From: Colletotrichum lupini
Taxonomy: Eukaryota > Ascomycota > Sordariomycetes > Glomerellales > Glomerellaceae
NCBI RefSeq assembly: GCF_023278565.1
Contig: NC_064680.1
Coordinates: 3,906,001 to 3,970,000, forward strand
Direction: 5' to 3'
Length of the DNA: 64,000 nt
In this document: positions 10,292-21,510 of the stretch, piece by piece
Position numbering within the stretch: the first letter of the stretch is position 1
Layout: the number at the start of each line of letters is the position of its first letter
Made by a program: the position numbers and the translations under genes
The notes under the pieces: generated by a model
What the model was told of the DNA's origin: nothing
Database searches by the model: none
The model's input: the letters and a program-made list of their open reading frames with translations, nothing else

Positions 10292-13200
10292 ATGGATCAT
10301 TTTCACGGTACCTGTAGAAAGGATGATCACAGTTGCGACTGTGATCAATTCTCTCTGCAAGCCAGTTATATAGATGGACCACGCATACATTTGATTGAAG
10401 AGATGCAGAGGCAGAAATTTCTCGAAACTTCCGAAGAAAGTGACGGAACCCCTTCACTTACGGCCACACTCTCGGCTGCTTCTAGTAGTTCGATTTCGCC
10501 AGAAAACAATGTATACCGTATTCCTTCCAACACATATTCCAGCCGGGCACCCGAACCTTTTGTCTTTGAGGACAGCGTCTTCTCAATAGCACCTGGGTTT
10601 AGTCCTTCCACAAACATCTTTTTTAATCAAGCAACAATACCCGACCTTCCATTCGATAACCATTTTCTGGATTTCGACGCCTACCCGTTTGATTTGTGCA
10701 GTCGTCCCGACCAAGTCCCCTTGCCAGTTGATGGAATAATCGAGCTCCCACTCGCCACTCAGGAGAGCAATGAGAACCCTAGATATGCGTCTACTTACTG
10801 GCCTGCAGTCTTCTCAGACCAAACGGAACTGAATGCCACGGAAGATCTCCACACTAGCAGACGGAAAGGTAACATGCTGGTTTCTATCCCGGAAGCCAGC
10901 GCTGCTGAAGTCGAATCCGAGCAGCAGTACATCGTTGGGCTGGCTAGCGAGATGCAGAGAAGACTACGCCATCTTTCTGACGCTGGAGTATCGCGATCTT
11001 GGAACTCGTCATTTTCCAGTGTGATTCGAGCCTTTACGATCCGCCTTGGCCATGAGTCCTCAAATGATATCAGTCACAATACCTGGCAAATCATTCATAA
11101 GAACAGTGGGTAAGTGATGCTCAAAACTTCCATAGCACTGTCAGTTATAGGTACTCAAGAGAGTAGTCAATAACGATTCATCAAATAGAGAGCTTTTTAT
11201 TCACCTTCAGAATATGATGTCATTTTTTGACAACCACGTCAAAAGTAAGGAAACCGATGGCACCAAGGGAAATCTTCATGATATGTCTGTGGAGGATAAG
11301 ATGAGTCTCTGGGAGGACCAAAAGAATCCCAATTGCACACCATCTCCACAGTACACACAGCTCAAGGAAGACACACGAGATCGCATTGAATCTTCCACAA
11401 GACAAATCGAATATGAAGCGATACTAGAAAGTCGGGCCTTCCATTGGTTATTAGAGCATTTGGAAAGACAAGCCTCGCTGTGGTGGGATGACAATGATCT
11501 AGGAATCTGCGTGAAGGAGGAGATCCAGCGAAAAGTTATGGATCTCTTCGCATTGAAGATCGACGAAAGGCACACATCAGAGATTCAAAAGATCAAGTTT
11601 CAGCTTCTTGACTGGCCGCTACTCGGCATAGGAAGTGACAAACAACATCTTCAGCACAACGACAAGACAAAGCCATTGAGACAAGTCACGCTTGAATCTG
11701 CGGTGGTCGTATGTTGTGCAGATAAGAGTCAGGTGGTGACCATAAGAGACTACATGGATCAGACATGGCCATCAAGTTGGAAGCAGGCCTTTGATTTACT
11801 CCAATTTTGTGCAGACGTTGGGGAAACACGGGTTTTGGATAATAGGCACCAAGTCGGTAAGTAGGTTGTGACTATTATCAAACAGGATGGTCGCTAAGTT
11901 GTCAAAGTTGGTCCACCAGGTCATCCTAATCTCCTAGCTTCGGTAGAAGATGGACACCTTACGGTTACAGTTGAAGGGTATCCCTACTTCATAGCTGAGT
12001 ATGGCGAGCAACTTGCGTGGCTCTCAGCCGCTGTTGCACAGAATAGCCGCGCTGCTTATCGCAGACCAACAATCACTCGACAGAGAGAGATAGGATCGGA
12101 CGAAACCATCTTCTGTTTCGACATCGTTCTAGAGGAAGAGCCGCTTCAGTCGTTGCCGCCGCAAGAGCGGTCATTTGCAGGAATCCTAGGACAGGATTTC
12201 GTAGCTATTCGAGGATTTCCCATCCTTCGTCGCCCGAAAGAGTTTCCTGGGATAGAGATTCCATGGAATATAGTTCAAAAGCTAATAGGAGATCCTTACA
12301 GTTTTCACACAGCCCATGGGGGGCAAATAGTCCTCAGCGGTTAGCGAAAAGCCATTGCTCTCGCTAAACTATTAATATCCCTATTACAGAGTAGTCGGTT
12401 CGAACCGTAGTTAACGAAGAGATTAATTAAACTATCTAAATATCTACGTAGTAAGTATAAAAAGGAGGTTCTAACTATAGGTTAAGCTAGCTATAATAAT
12501 CGTAAATAGGGCCCTTAATTAGCCCCTATGTAGTTAGCTATATACTACGATCGAATTAGACTTCTAATTTAATACTAACTTTTTCTTTTTTTTATCGATT
12601 TAACCGCTATAGTTAGAGGTATAATTCGACCTCGGGCCTATTTATTAAGTTATCTCTTTTTTTTTCTTTTTTCTACTCTTTTTATATAACCTATCCCTCT
12701 ATTCGTATAGTAACTTTTTTATTACTTACGAATTACTCTAATCCCTTATTAAGTACTACTTTTATAAAAGCGTTTATAAAGTTATTTTTATTATTAATTT
12801 AATAGATCTTAAGTATCTCGTGCCTTTTATACGATTACTTAAGAGCTATAATATTTATTATAAACTTCTTTTTTTTTATCGTTTTTAATTTAACGAAGTA
12901 TTCGTATAGTAAGTAGGAATTGGTATAAATAATTATTAGAATAAGTAAAAAGCTAATTCGATTAGTAATCTTCTTTAGTATCGTTAAAATTATATAAAAA
13001 AGGTTAACGCCGTTAATTATATTATAAACCTCTAATGCTAATATACTTCTTATTACCCGCTTACTTTTAATTAATAAGTAATAAATTATATTATTATATA
13101 TAATAAATTCGCTCTTACTTATACTCTTATTAACTAAGATAATAATATACCCTAATTATAAAATAAGGTCGTTATTATTCATAAATAACCTATTAACGAA

Positions 13201-16200
13201 GACGTAGAGCTTACTAATTATAAGGTTAATTAGATAATAAACGAGACCTCGATTAAGATTCGTTTATTACTATTTAAGCTACTTATTAAGTACTTTAACG
13301 TCTTATTTAGTTAGATCTATAACCTATACTACCTTAGTATAATTAAAAGTTACTTCGAACTAATAAATACTTATAATATATACCCCTCGCATAAGCTTAG
13401 CCTTATACTACTTTTTAATATTAGTTACGTTCGGGTTAACGAGTTTAATTTTCTTACCCTACCCCTTTTATTAAAAGACGACGGTTTCCCCTTTGATTAT
13501 AAGAATCCCGCTATTAAATACTAGGGGGGTATTTATTATAAAGACCTTTTTTAGCTTCGTTATAAAGCCCGCTTTCTAAAGCTCCTTATCCTCTTTTTTT
13601 ATAAAGTTAATATTAAATAGGCCTAATATATCGTTAGTTTATATTTTAACGATCCTAAATTAGTCGCTTTTATACTCTACGACTAGTAAGTACGGGTTAT
13701 ATATAAAAATAACTATTAATAGTTAATTAATATAAAAATCGTAATAAGTAGCTTATTAATAAGTACTTAATTCTGCGAGCCTATATAGTAACTTAAGTAC
13801 TTTAATAATCGTACTTTTTAAGTACTTACTAACTATTTCCTTTAGTAAATAGGCTAGGATTTTCCTTATAAGCCCTGTAGCTAATTAGGTATAGGCCTAA
13901 GTAATATTACGGCTCTAAATCTCGTATCCCTTTTTCTATAACGATACTATTAGTATTATTATTAATCGTTAGCTATAGCGCTATATAATAAGTAATTATA
14001 TAAGTAGCGTTGCTTTTTTAACGTTGCCGTATTCCTAAATTACGTATTTAGACTTCTTATATAGCTAAGGTATTCCTTTCCTTTTAATCTTACGAACTAT
14101 TCGTAATTTAAATATATAGAGGTTTATATATTTTTCTAAGTCGTATAGGATAAATCGATAGACCCCTCGATTATAAAAAGTATCTACTTTAATAAGATCT
14201 AATCCCTTATATAGCTTTTTAGTAGTTATAATTACGCCTTCTTTACGTAGTTTAACCGCTAGCTCGAAATCGGCTTTTTTTTTTACTATATAAAAAGTAT
14301 TAATTACCTCGTTACTAATAATAAATTACCGCGTTAGGGCTTACTACCGTAGTCTTTTACGACGTTTCGCTAGTAGTATTAGTACCCTTTTAGTAATTTC
14401 CTCTTCCTCGTCGTTTATTAATACTACTACGACGATTTCGTTAAGGATAATTTCCTCGTTAGGATCTATATAATACGGTCTAACTACTATAATTAATACT
14501 TTAAGTAACTAGTCGCGATCCCTCGCGACTATATAAGAGCGCTCGTTAACGGAAATTAACTTATATAGCCCAGCTTATTATTAAGTAATTTCGTACTATA
14601 TTTATATATCCGAATTTAGTAGTATATTTAGATTATCCCCTATATTAGGCCTATTACGTATAGTAATTACTTTATTAACTTACCTTTTTACGCTTACCTC
14701 GCGTAGTACCCGTATTATTTTTTTAATTACTTAGGCTCGTTAACTTATACTTAGTAACGGTAATAAGGCTAAGGTCGTTCTTAAATATGCTCTAAATACT
14801 AATAGTATTAATATAAATCCGTTAGGCCCTATAGTATTATTATAGTATTTAAGTACTATTTAGAGGCATTCGTCGTTAGTAAAATCCGGATTTTCCTCTT
14901 TAATAATTCCAAACGCCCTTTTTAACTACTAATATGCCCTTTTTACCTTTTTAATACTATAGTATGCTTTAACGGGTACGACTTTTAGCTATATACTATA
15001 GGCCGTCGTATTATCCCTAAATTCTACTAACTTAAAGCTAGTATTAATATCGGTTCTAATACTGTTTAGCGGTCCTTAATATATATCGATCTAGCTTTTT
15101 CGTAGGGCTACTTATACTATCTTTACTTATAAATCCCGGAGGAATTACCCTATTTAAAAAAATATAGCTACGTTGATTATATATAGTACTAGCTAACTAT
15201 TTAAATAGAAAATATCGACGACGATTTCCTAGTTAAAGTTAAGCTTATTACGTAATTTAAACTTAAATTTATATAAGCTCTACGTATTTATTTAGTATCA
15301 ATAATATACTTTCGTTAACTACTCTAGCGCCCCTATTTCGATATTATTATTACCTAATTACTTTAAGAGGTTATATAGCCTCGTAATTAACGGGTACCTA
15401 AATCTCTAGTATAATCTTCTAAGCTCATTTTCCGTTAAGTAATTAATTAACTTCGTATTATTAATAAGCTTTATAAACGTATACTCCTATTATCGTTCGA
15501 CTATCTTAAAGTACTTATCGCTAGAGATTTTATTCCTCGTATTATTAAATATAATACTTAGTCGATTTATATTTTTTAAATATAAGAGAAATAGAGTATT
15601 AATAAGTAAAATATAAAAAGTTATCGTTCTAAAGTACGTCTCTACTTCTACTATACTTAGGGCGACGATTTCCTTACTTAAGCTAAAACTAATCCTTATA
15701 ATACCTATTATTAACGTATTAAGTATTACTAACGCAATCTTTTATAGCGCTTAGAATTACCCTTTTCCTCTAGTTAACTATTATAATACCCTAGTATTTA
15801 AAATAATCTTATAAAAATCGTCTAAGCCGTACTTTTTACTTACGTAAAATACCTATACGAGCTTAGTATTTAAAAGATCTAAGTAATATAAAAAGGACCC
15901 CTCTAGCTACCCTTAGATTTACTTAGTACTATATTCCTTTTCTTTAAATATTAAAAAAAATAGCGTCTTCTCCTTAATTATTAAAAGAATAGGCTTTAGT
16001 ACTATTAGATTTGCCTTTTTAGCCGCCTCCGTATTTATTATCTAAAAAACCTTCCCTTATTATTTATAAATAAAAGCCTACTTATTAAGAGCTTTTACTA
16101 CCCTTTATTCGTTTAGCCTCGTATATTTTTTAAAAGCTAACGGAGTAAAAAAAGAGTTATTAATATCGTTAATTTCGTTATAATTTAATTTATTAATATA

Positions 16201-19200
16201 GGGAGTAAGATCTTCTTTATTTTCTAAATCTTTTATAAGGGGTATATACTTTAGGCCGCTACTTTAGTTATTATTACTAAGTTCCGTACCCCCAGATCTA
16301 CCCTTATATATAATAAGGAATTAGTTAAACTAACGAGGGCTAGTTTTACTATTTACTACCCTCGACTTTTTATACTATTTATATAATTTAATACGCTCTT
16401 CTTTAGAATAGTTACTTAACTAATATTTATCCTTTTTATAAATATAGTATTACTTTTTTTATTACCCTATTTATAAGTTAACTCTCTATCTATTTAACGA
16501 ATCTAGGCCTCTTTATTAGTAGTTACCGTATCTAGCCTCTTTTCCTTTTTTATTATACGTTCAATCGACCTAATATTACTAATAAGGGCCGTCGTATATT
16601 TAGAAATAGGTTTAGTATAGTATTCTTATCTTAATATTAAAACTAAATCTTAGCCTCGAGCAAAGCGTCTCGTAGTCTTCGGGTACTTAGTATAGGGTTA
16701 TTTTTACTTCTAATATATACTAAACTACGGTATAAAAATATTTAACTTTCCGCTCGTTTATCCCCTTATTTAGCTAGGTTTTTACTAACTTATTAATTTG
16801 ATTAATAAGCCCTTCGAGGATCTCTATTCGTAATTTACCCTCTATTATCTTAGTTATAAATATAAAAAAAATCGCTCGTAGCTTAGATAGGAGCTCTAAG
16901 TTCTTATTATAAGTCTCGAAGTAGCTTTAGATTACGTTAATTATATTAAAAAAGTTATTTTAATTAAGATTACGTACCGCTTTATAATAATAATTAAAGA
17001 CTTTACTTATAAGTACGATATTAATTACTAAATAGTATTAGTATTCCCTAATTCCGACTTTTTTATAATAATTATAAAATATTATTAAGGTTTTTTATAA
17101 AACCTTATACTTCCCCCTAGAGTATAATTTCTTTTTTAAGAAGATCTTTTTAAGGTTTATAAATTACCTCGTATTTATTACTAGATTTTTAGTATTTATA
17201 TACAATCCCTACGTCGCTACGTACTATTAATAACTTTAGGTCGTCTACCTCTTTTCTTATTAGCTAATTAGCGCCGAATTTTATATTAATAACGGTAACG
17301 AGTTATAAATCGAAATAGGTAGAATTATTAATTATCGTACTTCTAGTACTATATTTTACCCCAGTATATCCTTTTATAATAATAGATTTCTATTAGTAAT
17401 TATAAAAAGGAAATCTAGGTCGTTTACCCTTTTTTTAAATTCGTAAAAGCAATTATACACTTTATTAACTTATACCTAGTTCTATAGCACGAATTCCTTT
17501 TTTATAATTATTACTATTAATATTTTATATAGCTCTCGCGATTATAATTACGCTAATAATACCCCTCACCCGTAGAGGAATTTATTAACTACTTTTATAA
17601 TTCCTAGGCTTACGCTTATAAACTATTTATCTAGTTAATAGCTAAGGTCGTTTACGATCTTATAAAATAGGGGTTACCCTTATAGCCCCTTTTTTTTATA
17701 AACCTTAGTTAAATAGATTAATACTATGTTAATTTACTTATTATTAAGCTAATTTGCGATTCTATATATCTACGTCCCCTAATAATCCGGGTTAATATTT
17801 ACTTACTTATAAAGGATTAGGATTCTATTTAAAATCGGGTTTCGTCCTCTTTTTCTTTACCTTAACTTGCTAAGGGTCGTGCTCTAGCTTATACTTATAT
17901 TAGTAATTACTAATATATTTAATTTTAATAAGAATATATCTAATTTGCGCGCTAGTTATAATAAATCCGTACTTTTATTATTTAATAAATTTATTAAAGT
18001 CTAAGAAATTCCTACTTCTTCTTACTATCTCGCTACTACTCTCGTTTTTATTATTTTTAATAATTACTACTACCCTTTTAAATCGCTAGCTATCGTACTT
18101 ACTAAGATCCTCCTTTTTATTTAATATAAAAGGGTAAGTTCTAGTAGTTCCTTTTAATAATAATAGTAGTAGACGTTTATATTATTATAATAAAATATAA
18201 TAATTAATCTTAAGATCTTTATTAGTTACTAATATTTACTATCCTATATATTTCTAACTTCTTAAGCCTCGTACTTTTTATAATTTCTAAATAGCTTCCT
18301 TCCCTAACCTACTTCTTTTAGGGTAATATTTTATAAAAATAGTCGAAAATAAACGCTAAATAGCTCGTAAAAGAGCTATATAAGCTATTAAAAACCGTAT
18401 AAGCTATTAAGTATAATTAACGAAGTTAAGCCCTCCTTTTTATAAAATCGTAAATTTTAAGGACTTACTAAAAATGCCTAATTACTACTCGTACGTAGTA
18501 AAGTTAGATACTTTAGAGGTCGTATCTTTTATGGCCTCTTAGTACCCTATTTTATATCTTTTAAGTAGTCTTTTTCGTAATTTAATTATAGTTAAGTAAT
18601 TATTACTTATTAATAATCCCTTTTATTACTTAGTTAATTTCTTAAAATTAGTAATCTCGCGCCGGGAGCTAGTATAAAAAAAAGCCCTTTAGCGGCCCTT
18701 TAAAGGATTCTTTTTTTTTTCCTTTAAATCCTCGTCTTTTTAGCCTTTTCTTAGGCTAATAATAATTTTAATAAGAGGTCGTAAAACTACTTTAAAATAG
18801 CCGCTTTTTTTTTAAATTAATCTTTAAGATCCGTAATACTCTTAACTTAATATTATTAAGACCTCTAAATCCCCTCCTCTCTTATTAAACCGTCCCTTAT
18901 ACTATATTCTTATATAATACTTAGGGAGTAGTTAAAAAAGCTATAAAAAGGTCGTTTAAATCGCGGGCTTAAGGTCGTACTTATAAAATCCCTATAGTAA
19001 TAAACTTTTCTATATACTATAAATCTCTTAGCTTAATAACTCCTATAGGGTTACTTTCGTTACTAAATAAAAATATTTACGTTTAAAGATCCCCTTTTTC
19101 GATTATATAGTACTCTTTTATATTATATTATTAAGCTCGTTCGTTATACTAATTAATTAAGTAAGTAGTTATTACGTAAGTATTTCCTTTTACTAATTTA

Positions 19201-21510
19201 ATTAATTAATTTCTAATTATAGGCCGGTTATAAAAAAAGTCGTTTAGTAAAAAAGCTACTCGGGGCGATAATAAAAAACTAGTTACTTAAGTAGTTTTAT
19301 TAATTAACGTAGTTTAATATAATAAACGTCGACCTTTTATAAGTAATAAAAGGCTACGATTATTTAATTCCGTACGGTATTTAAGAATTACCTCCTTTTT
19401 TATCTACTTTTATAAAGTTAATTAGTACGAGTCTCTTATCCTATATAGTATTAAGAGGTCGTTTCTTTTATATAGCGAGATACCTTACTAATTTATAATA
19501 ATAGAATTTAATTACTAATTAGTATTAGTATCCTTATTATAGGGTAGTTAGTTCGAACCGTAGTTAACGAAGAGATTAATTAAACTATTTAAATATTTAC
19601 GTAGTAGGTATAAAAAGGAGGTTCTAACCGTAGGTTAGGCTGGCTACGATAATCGTAAATAGGGCCCCTAATTAGCCCCTGCGCAGTCGGCTATATACCG
19701 CGGTCGAATTAGACTTCCAATCCGACATAAACAAACCCAGAATATTTCCCTTTGGTCCGAGGTCGCCACAGGCAAAAACGCAAGATTGATGATAGGATAC
19801 GATGCAACACAAGTCATAGACCTGGTGCGATATCAAACTGGTCGGCATATCATCACCCAAATCGGAGACTCAACGTGGCCAGAGACACCATCTGGATTCT
19901 CCTCTTCTGGAGGAAAATCAAAAGGACCAGCTGTAGACGTCAACTCCTCAACGCCATCTGTCCAAATTATGGACACCATCGAGTTGTCGCCCTGGCATTC
20001 AAATACATATGGAAATCAAAGCAAGTCTGAACACTGCAAAAGTGGTTTGATTGATCTCCATAATGGTGGCGGTGATGGAGCTGCCGATTCTGCAGCTGCT
20101 GAATCTGCAGATTCCTTGGACACGGATCTTCTGTCAGTATCAGATGAGTCGGATGATATCGACTTCCAGCCTTTGTACGAAGACCATCCAATTTTGCCAC
20201 TGATCCAGGCCATTGCTCGTACCCTGCTCCGAGACTATCGACTTCAGACTCAGCATCGAGGAGAGACGTCTTCCAGTGGTGCCTCTTCCTCGGCATCAGC
20301 GCTTGACCAAACACAAGAGGCGAAAGGACCTTCGAATCCTCAACTTCCAGTTAATAGAAAGCGCAAACCTGAAACTGAGCTCAAATCGGGCAGAGAGCCA
20401 GGCAAATCATCGGGATCAGCGCAGGAGGCTAAAAAGCAGCAGCTCACATTAGCATGCCCCTTCTGGAAATTCAATACCGACAAATATCATGTTTGCGTCA
20501 CCAAAAAGCTCACAAGGGTACGGGACGTTAAACAGCATCTTAAGAGGAGTCATACTCCTGAGCACTACTGCCAACGCTGCTTCAAGATCTTTGACAACGA
20601 AGATAGTCTTCGAGGCCACGTATCGAATCCAGAAGGGTGGACCTGCCTTCTCAACGAAACAGGGGCGCTGGACGGAATTTCTCATGAACAAAGCAGAAAC
20701 TTACACAGAAAGTCGGCTCCTGGGCAGACGGATGAGAATCAGTGGTTCGCAATTTGGGACATTCTATTCCCTGGAAAGACAAAACCACGCTCAGCGTACA
20801 TGAATCCCGATATGTGCGAAGAACTATCAGCTTTCCAAGAGCATTTGAACTACAATGCTGCTCAAATCGTGCAAGATTCACTAGAGACCGCAGGGTTTCT
20901 TTGGCATCTCACAACCGAGGAGGAGTCACAAAATCTTCGCAGGGTAGTCAACGAGGCTCTCTATGCCATGCAACAAGAGTGGATCTCAAATCGAACAACT
21001 ATGCGACCAATAGCAAGCGCACGACATTCACATCATCAAAGCCACCCTGGCAACTCTCAACCCGTCAGAGGATTAACGACTCCTACTGACAGCGGCATTG
21101 GTTTGGAATCACAGACCGACGGATCATATCGAAGACCAAGTACTGTACCTCAGCAAGCAAATCTTTCAGGTTTAGAGCAGCAGGACAGCTCGACTGGTAT
21201 TGAGTCGCAAGTTTTGACAATATTGGAAGATGCAGCTCGAAACATGCCGGTCTTCGATGGAGGGCCGACCACAAATTCTTTAGCTGCCCAACCAGCATCA
21301 AATTTTTGGGTACCACAGGCCCATCTAGCGGGGTTGACAGGACTCTTTGGACCCGATTCAAGAATGAACGGATTTGGTGCGGCGAATAGTACAGTCCCGC
21401 TGATTGATCTTTCCTTTTGGGGCTTTGATGAGAACGTGGGACATGTCGCTCCGGCTTTGACAGGAGCGGCAACGGCGGAAATTCCGTCATCAACAGCGCA
21501 AACACCTTGA
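10292..21510 (+). CDS. large fungal protein with C2H2-like fingers, split by a retrotransposon-bearing intron
   Basis: Four exons, 10292-11109, 11189-11856, 11938-12339 and 19772-21510, join in phase into 1208 residues. Introns 1 and 2 are 79 and 81 nt. Intron 3 is 7432 nt because an LTR retrotransposon sits in it; without the element and one TSD it would be 69 nt (GTTAGC..CCACAG). Exon 3 carries VTVEGYPYFIAEYGEQLAWLS and FVAIRGFPILRRPKEFPGIEIPW, which match from memory a widespread fungal family of unknown function (usual core G-F-P-I-P-R-R-P). The exon 3/4 join reads GGQIVLSG-KNARLMIGYD, fitting the next block of that family. Exon 4 adds a basic RKRK near 825, then two Cys/His modules: CPFW..HVC..HLKRSH from about 858, and YCQRCF..GH from about 895. 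The modules suggest a nucleic-acid-binding or regulatory role. If intron 3 is no longer spliced, exon 3 reads into TAG at 12342 and the gene is truncated. An alternative is two separate genes. Confidence 0.6.
12365..12369 (+). repeat. target site duplication, left copy (TAAAC)
   Basis: TAAAC immediately precedes the left LTR. It is identical to 19728-19732 after the right LTR and marks the insertion point inside the host intron, at a branch-site-like GCTAAAC. Confidence 0.9.
12370..12574 (-). repeat. left LTR (3' LTR in element orientation)
   Basis: It begins TATTAATATCC and ends CTAATTTAATA on the plus strand. It aligns without gaps to 19523-19727, with differences almost entirely C/T or G/A. 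This copy is the more heavily RIPped of the two. Confidence 0.93.
19523..19727 (-). repeat. right LTR (5' LTR in element orientation)
   Basis: Same length, 205 bp, as the left LTR. Its right-hand third keeps many C/G bases lost in the other copy (for example GCGCAGTCGG, ACCGCGGTCG, CCAATCCGACA), so RIP was weaker at this edge. Confidence 0.93.
19728..19732 (+). repeat. target site duplication, right copy (TAAAC)
   Basis: TAAAC directly follows the terminal CA of the right LTR and is identical to 12365-12369. Confidence 0.9.

Larger units (their letters stand above)
12370..19727 (-). mobile_element. LTR retrotransposon, complete but RIP-degraded
   Basis: A 7358-bp element bounded by two 205-bp direct LTRs and a 5-bp target duplication, TAAAC. 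The whole interior is strongly AT-rich with TpA excess, and no open frame of 60 codons exists in any frame, as expected after heavy RIP. A polypyrimidine run directly inside the left LTR (12580-12595) reads as a polypurine tract on the minus strand. The minus-strand LTR begins TGTCGG, a typical LTR start, so the element is most likely minus-oriented. Gag and pol motifs could not be recognised with confidence, so the superfamily (Gypsy or Copia) is left open. It lies inside intron 3 of the host gene. Confidence 0.93.

Noticed and set aside
12575..19522. Possible surviving reverse transcriptase motif (V-D-D-L near 17230, minus strand)
   Set aside because: Isolated four-residue match in RIP-scrambled sequence without flanking conserved blocks; not enough to assign a superfamily.
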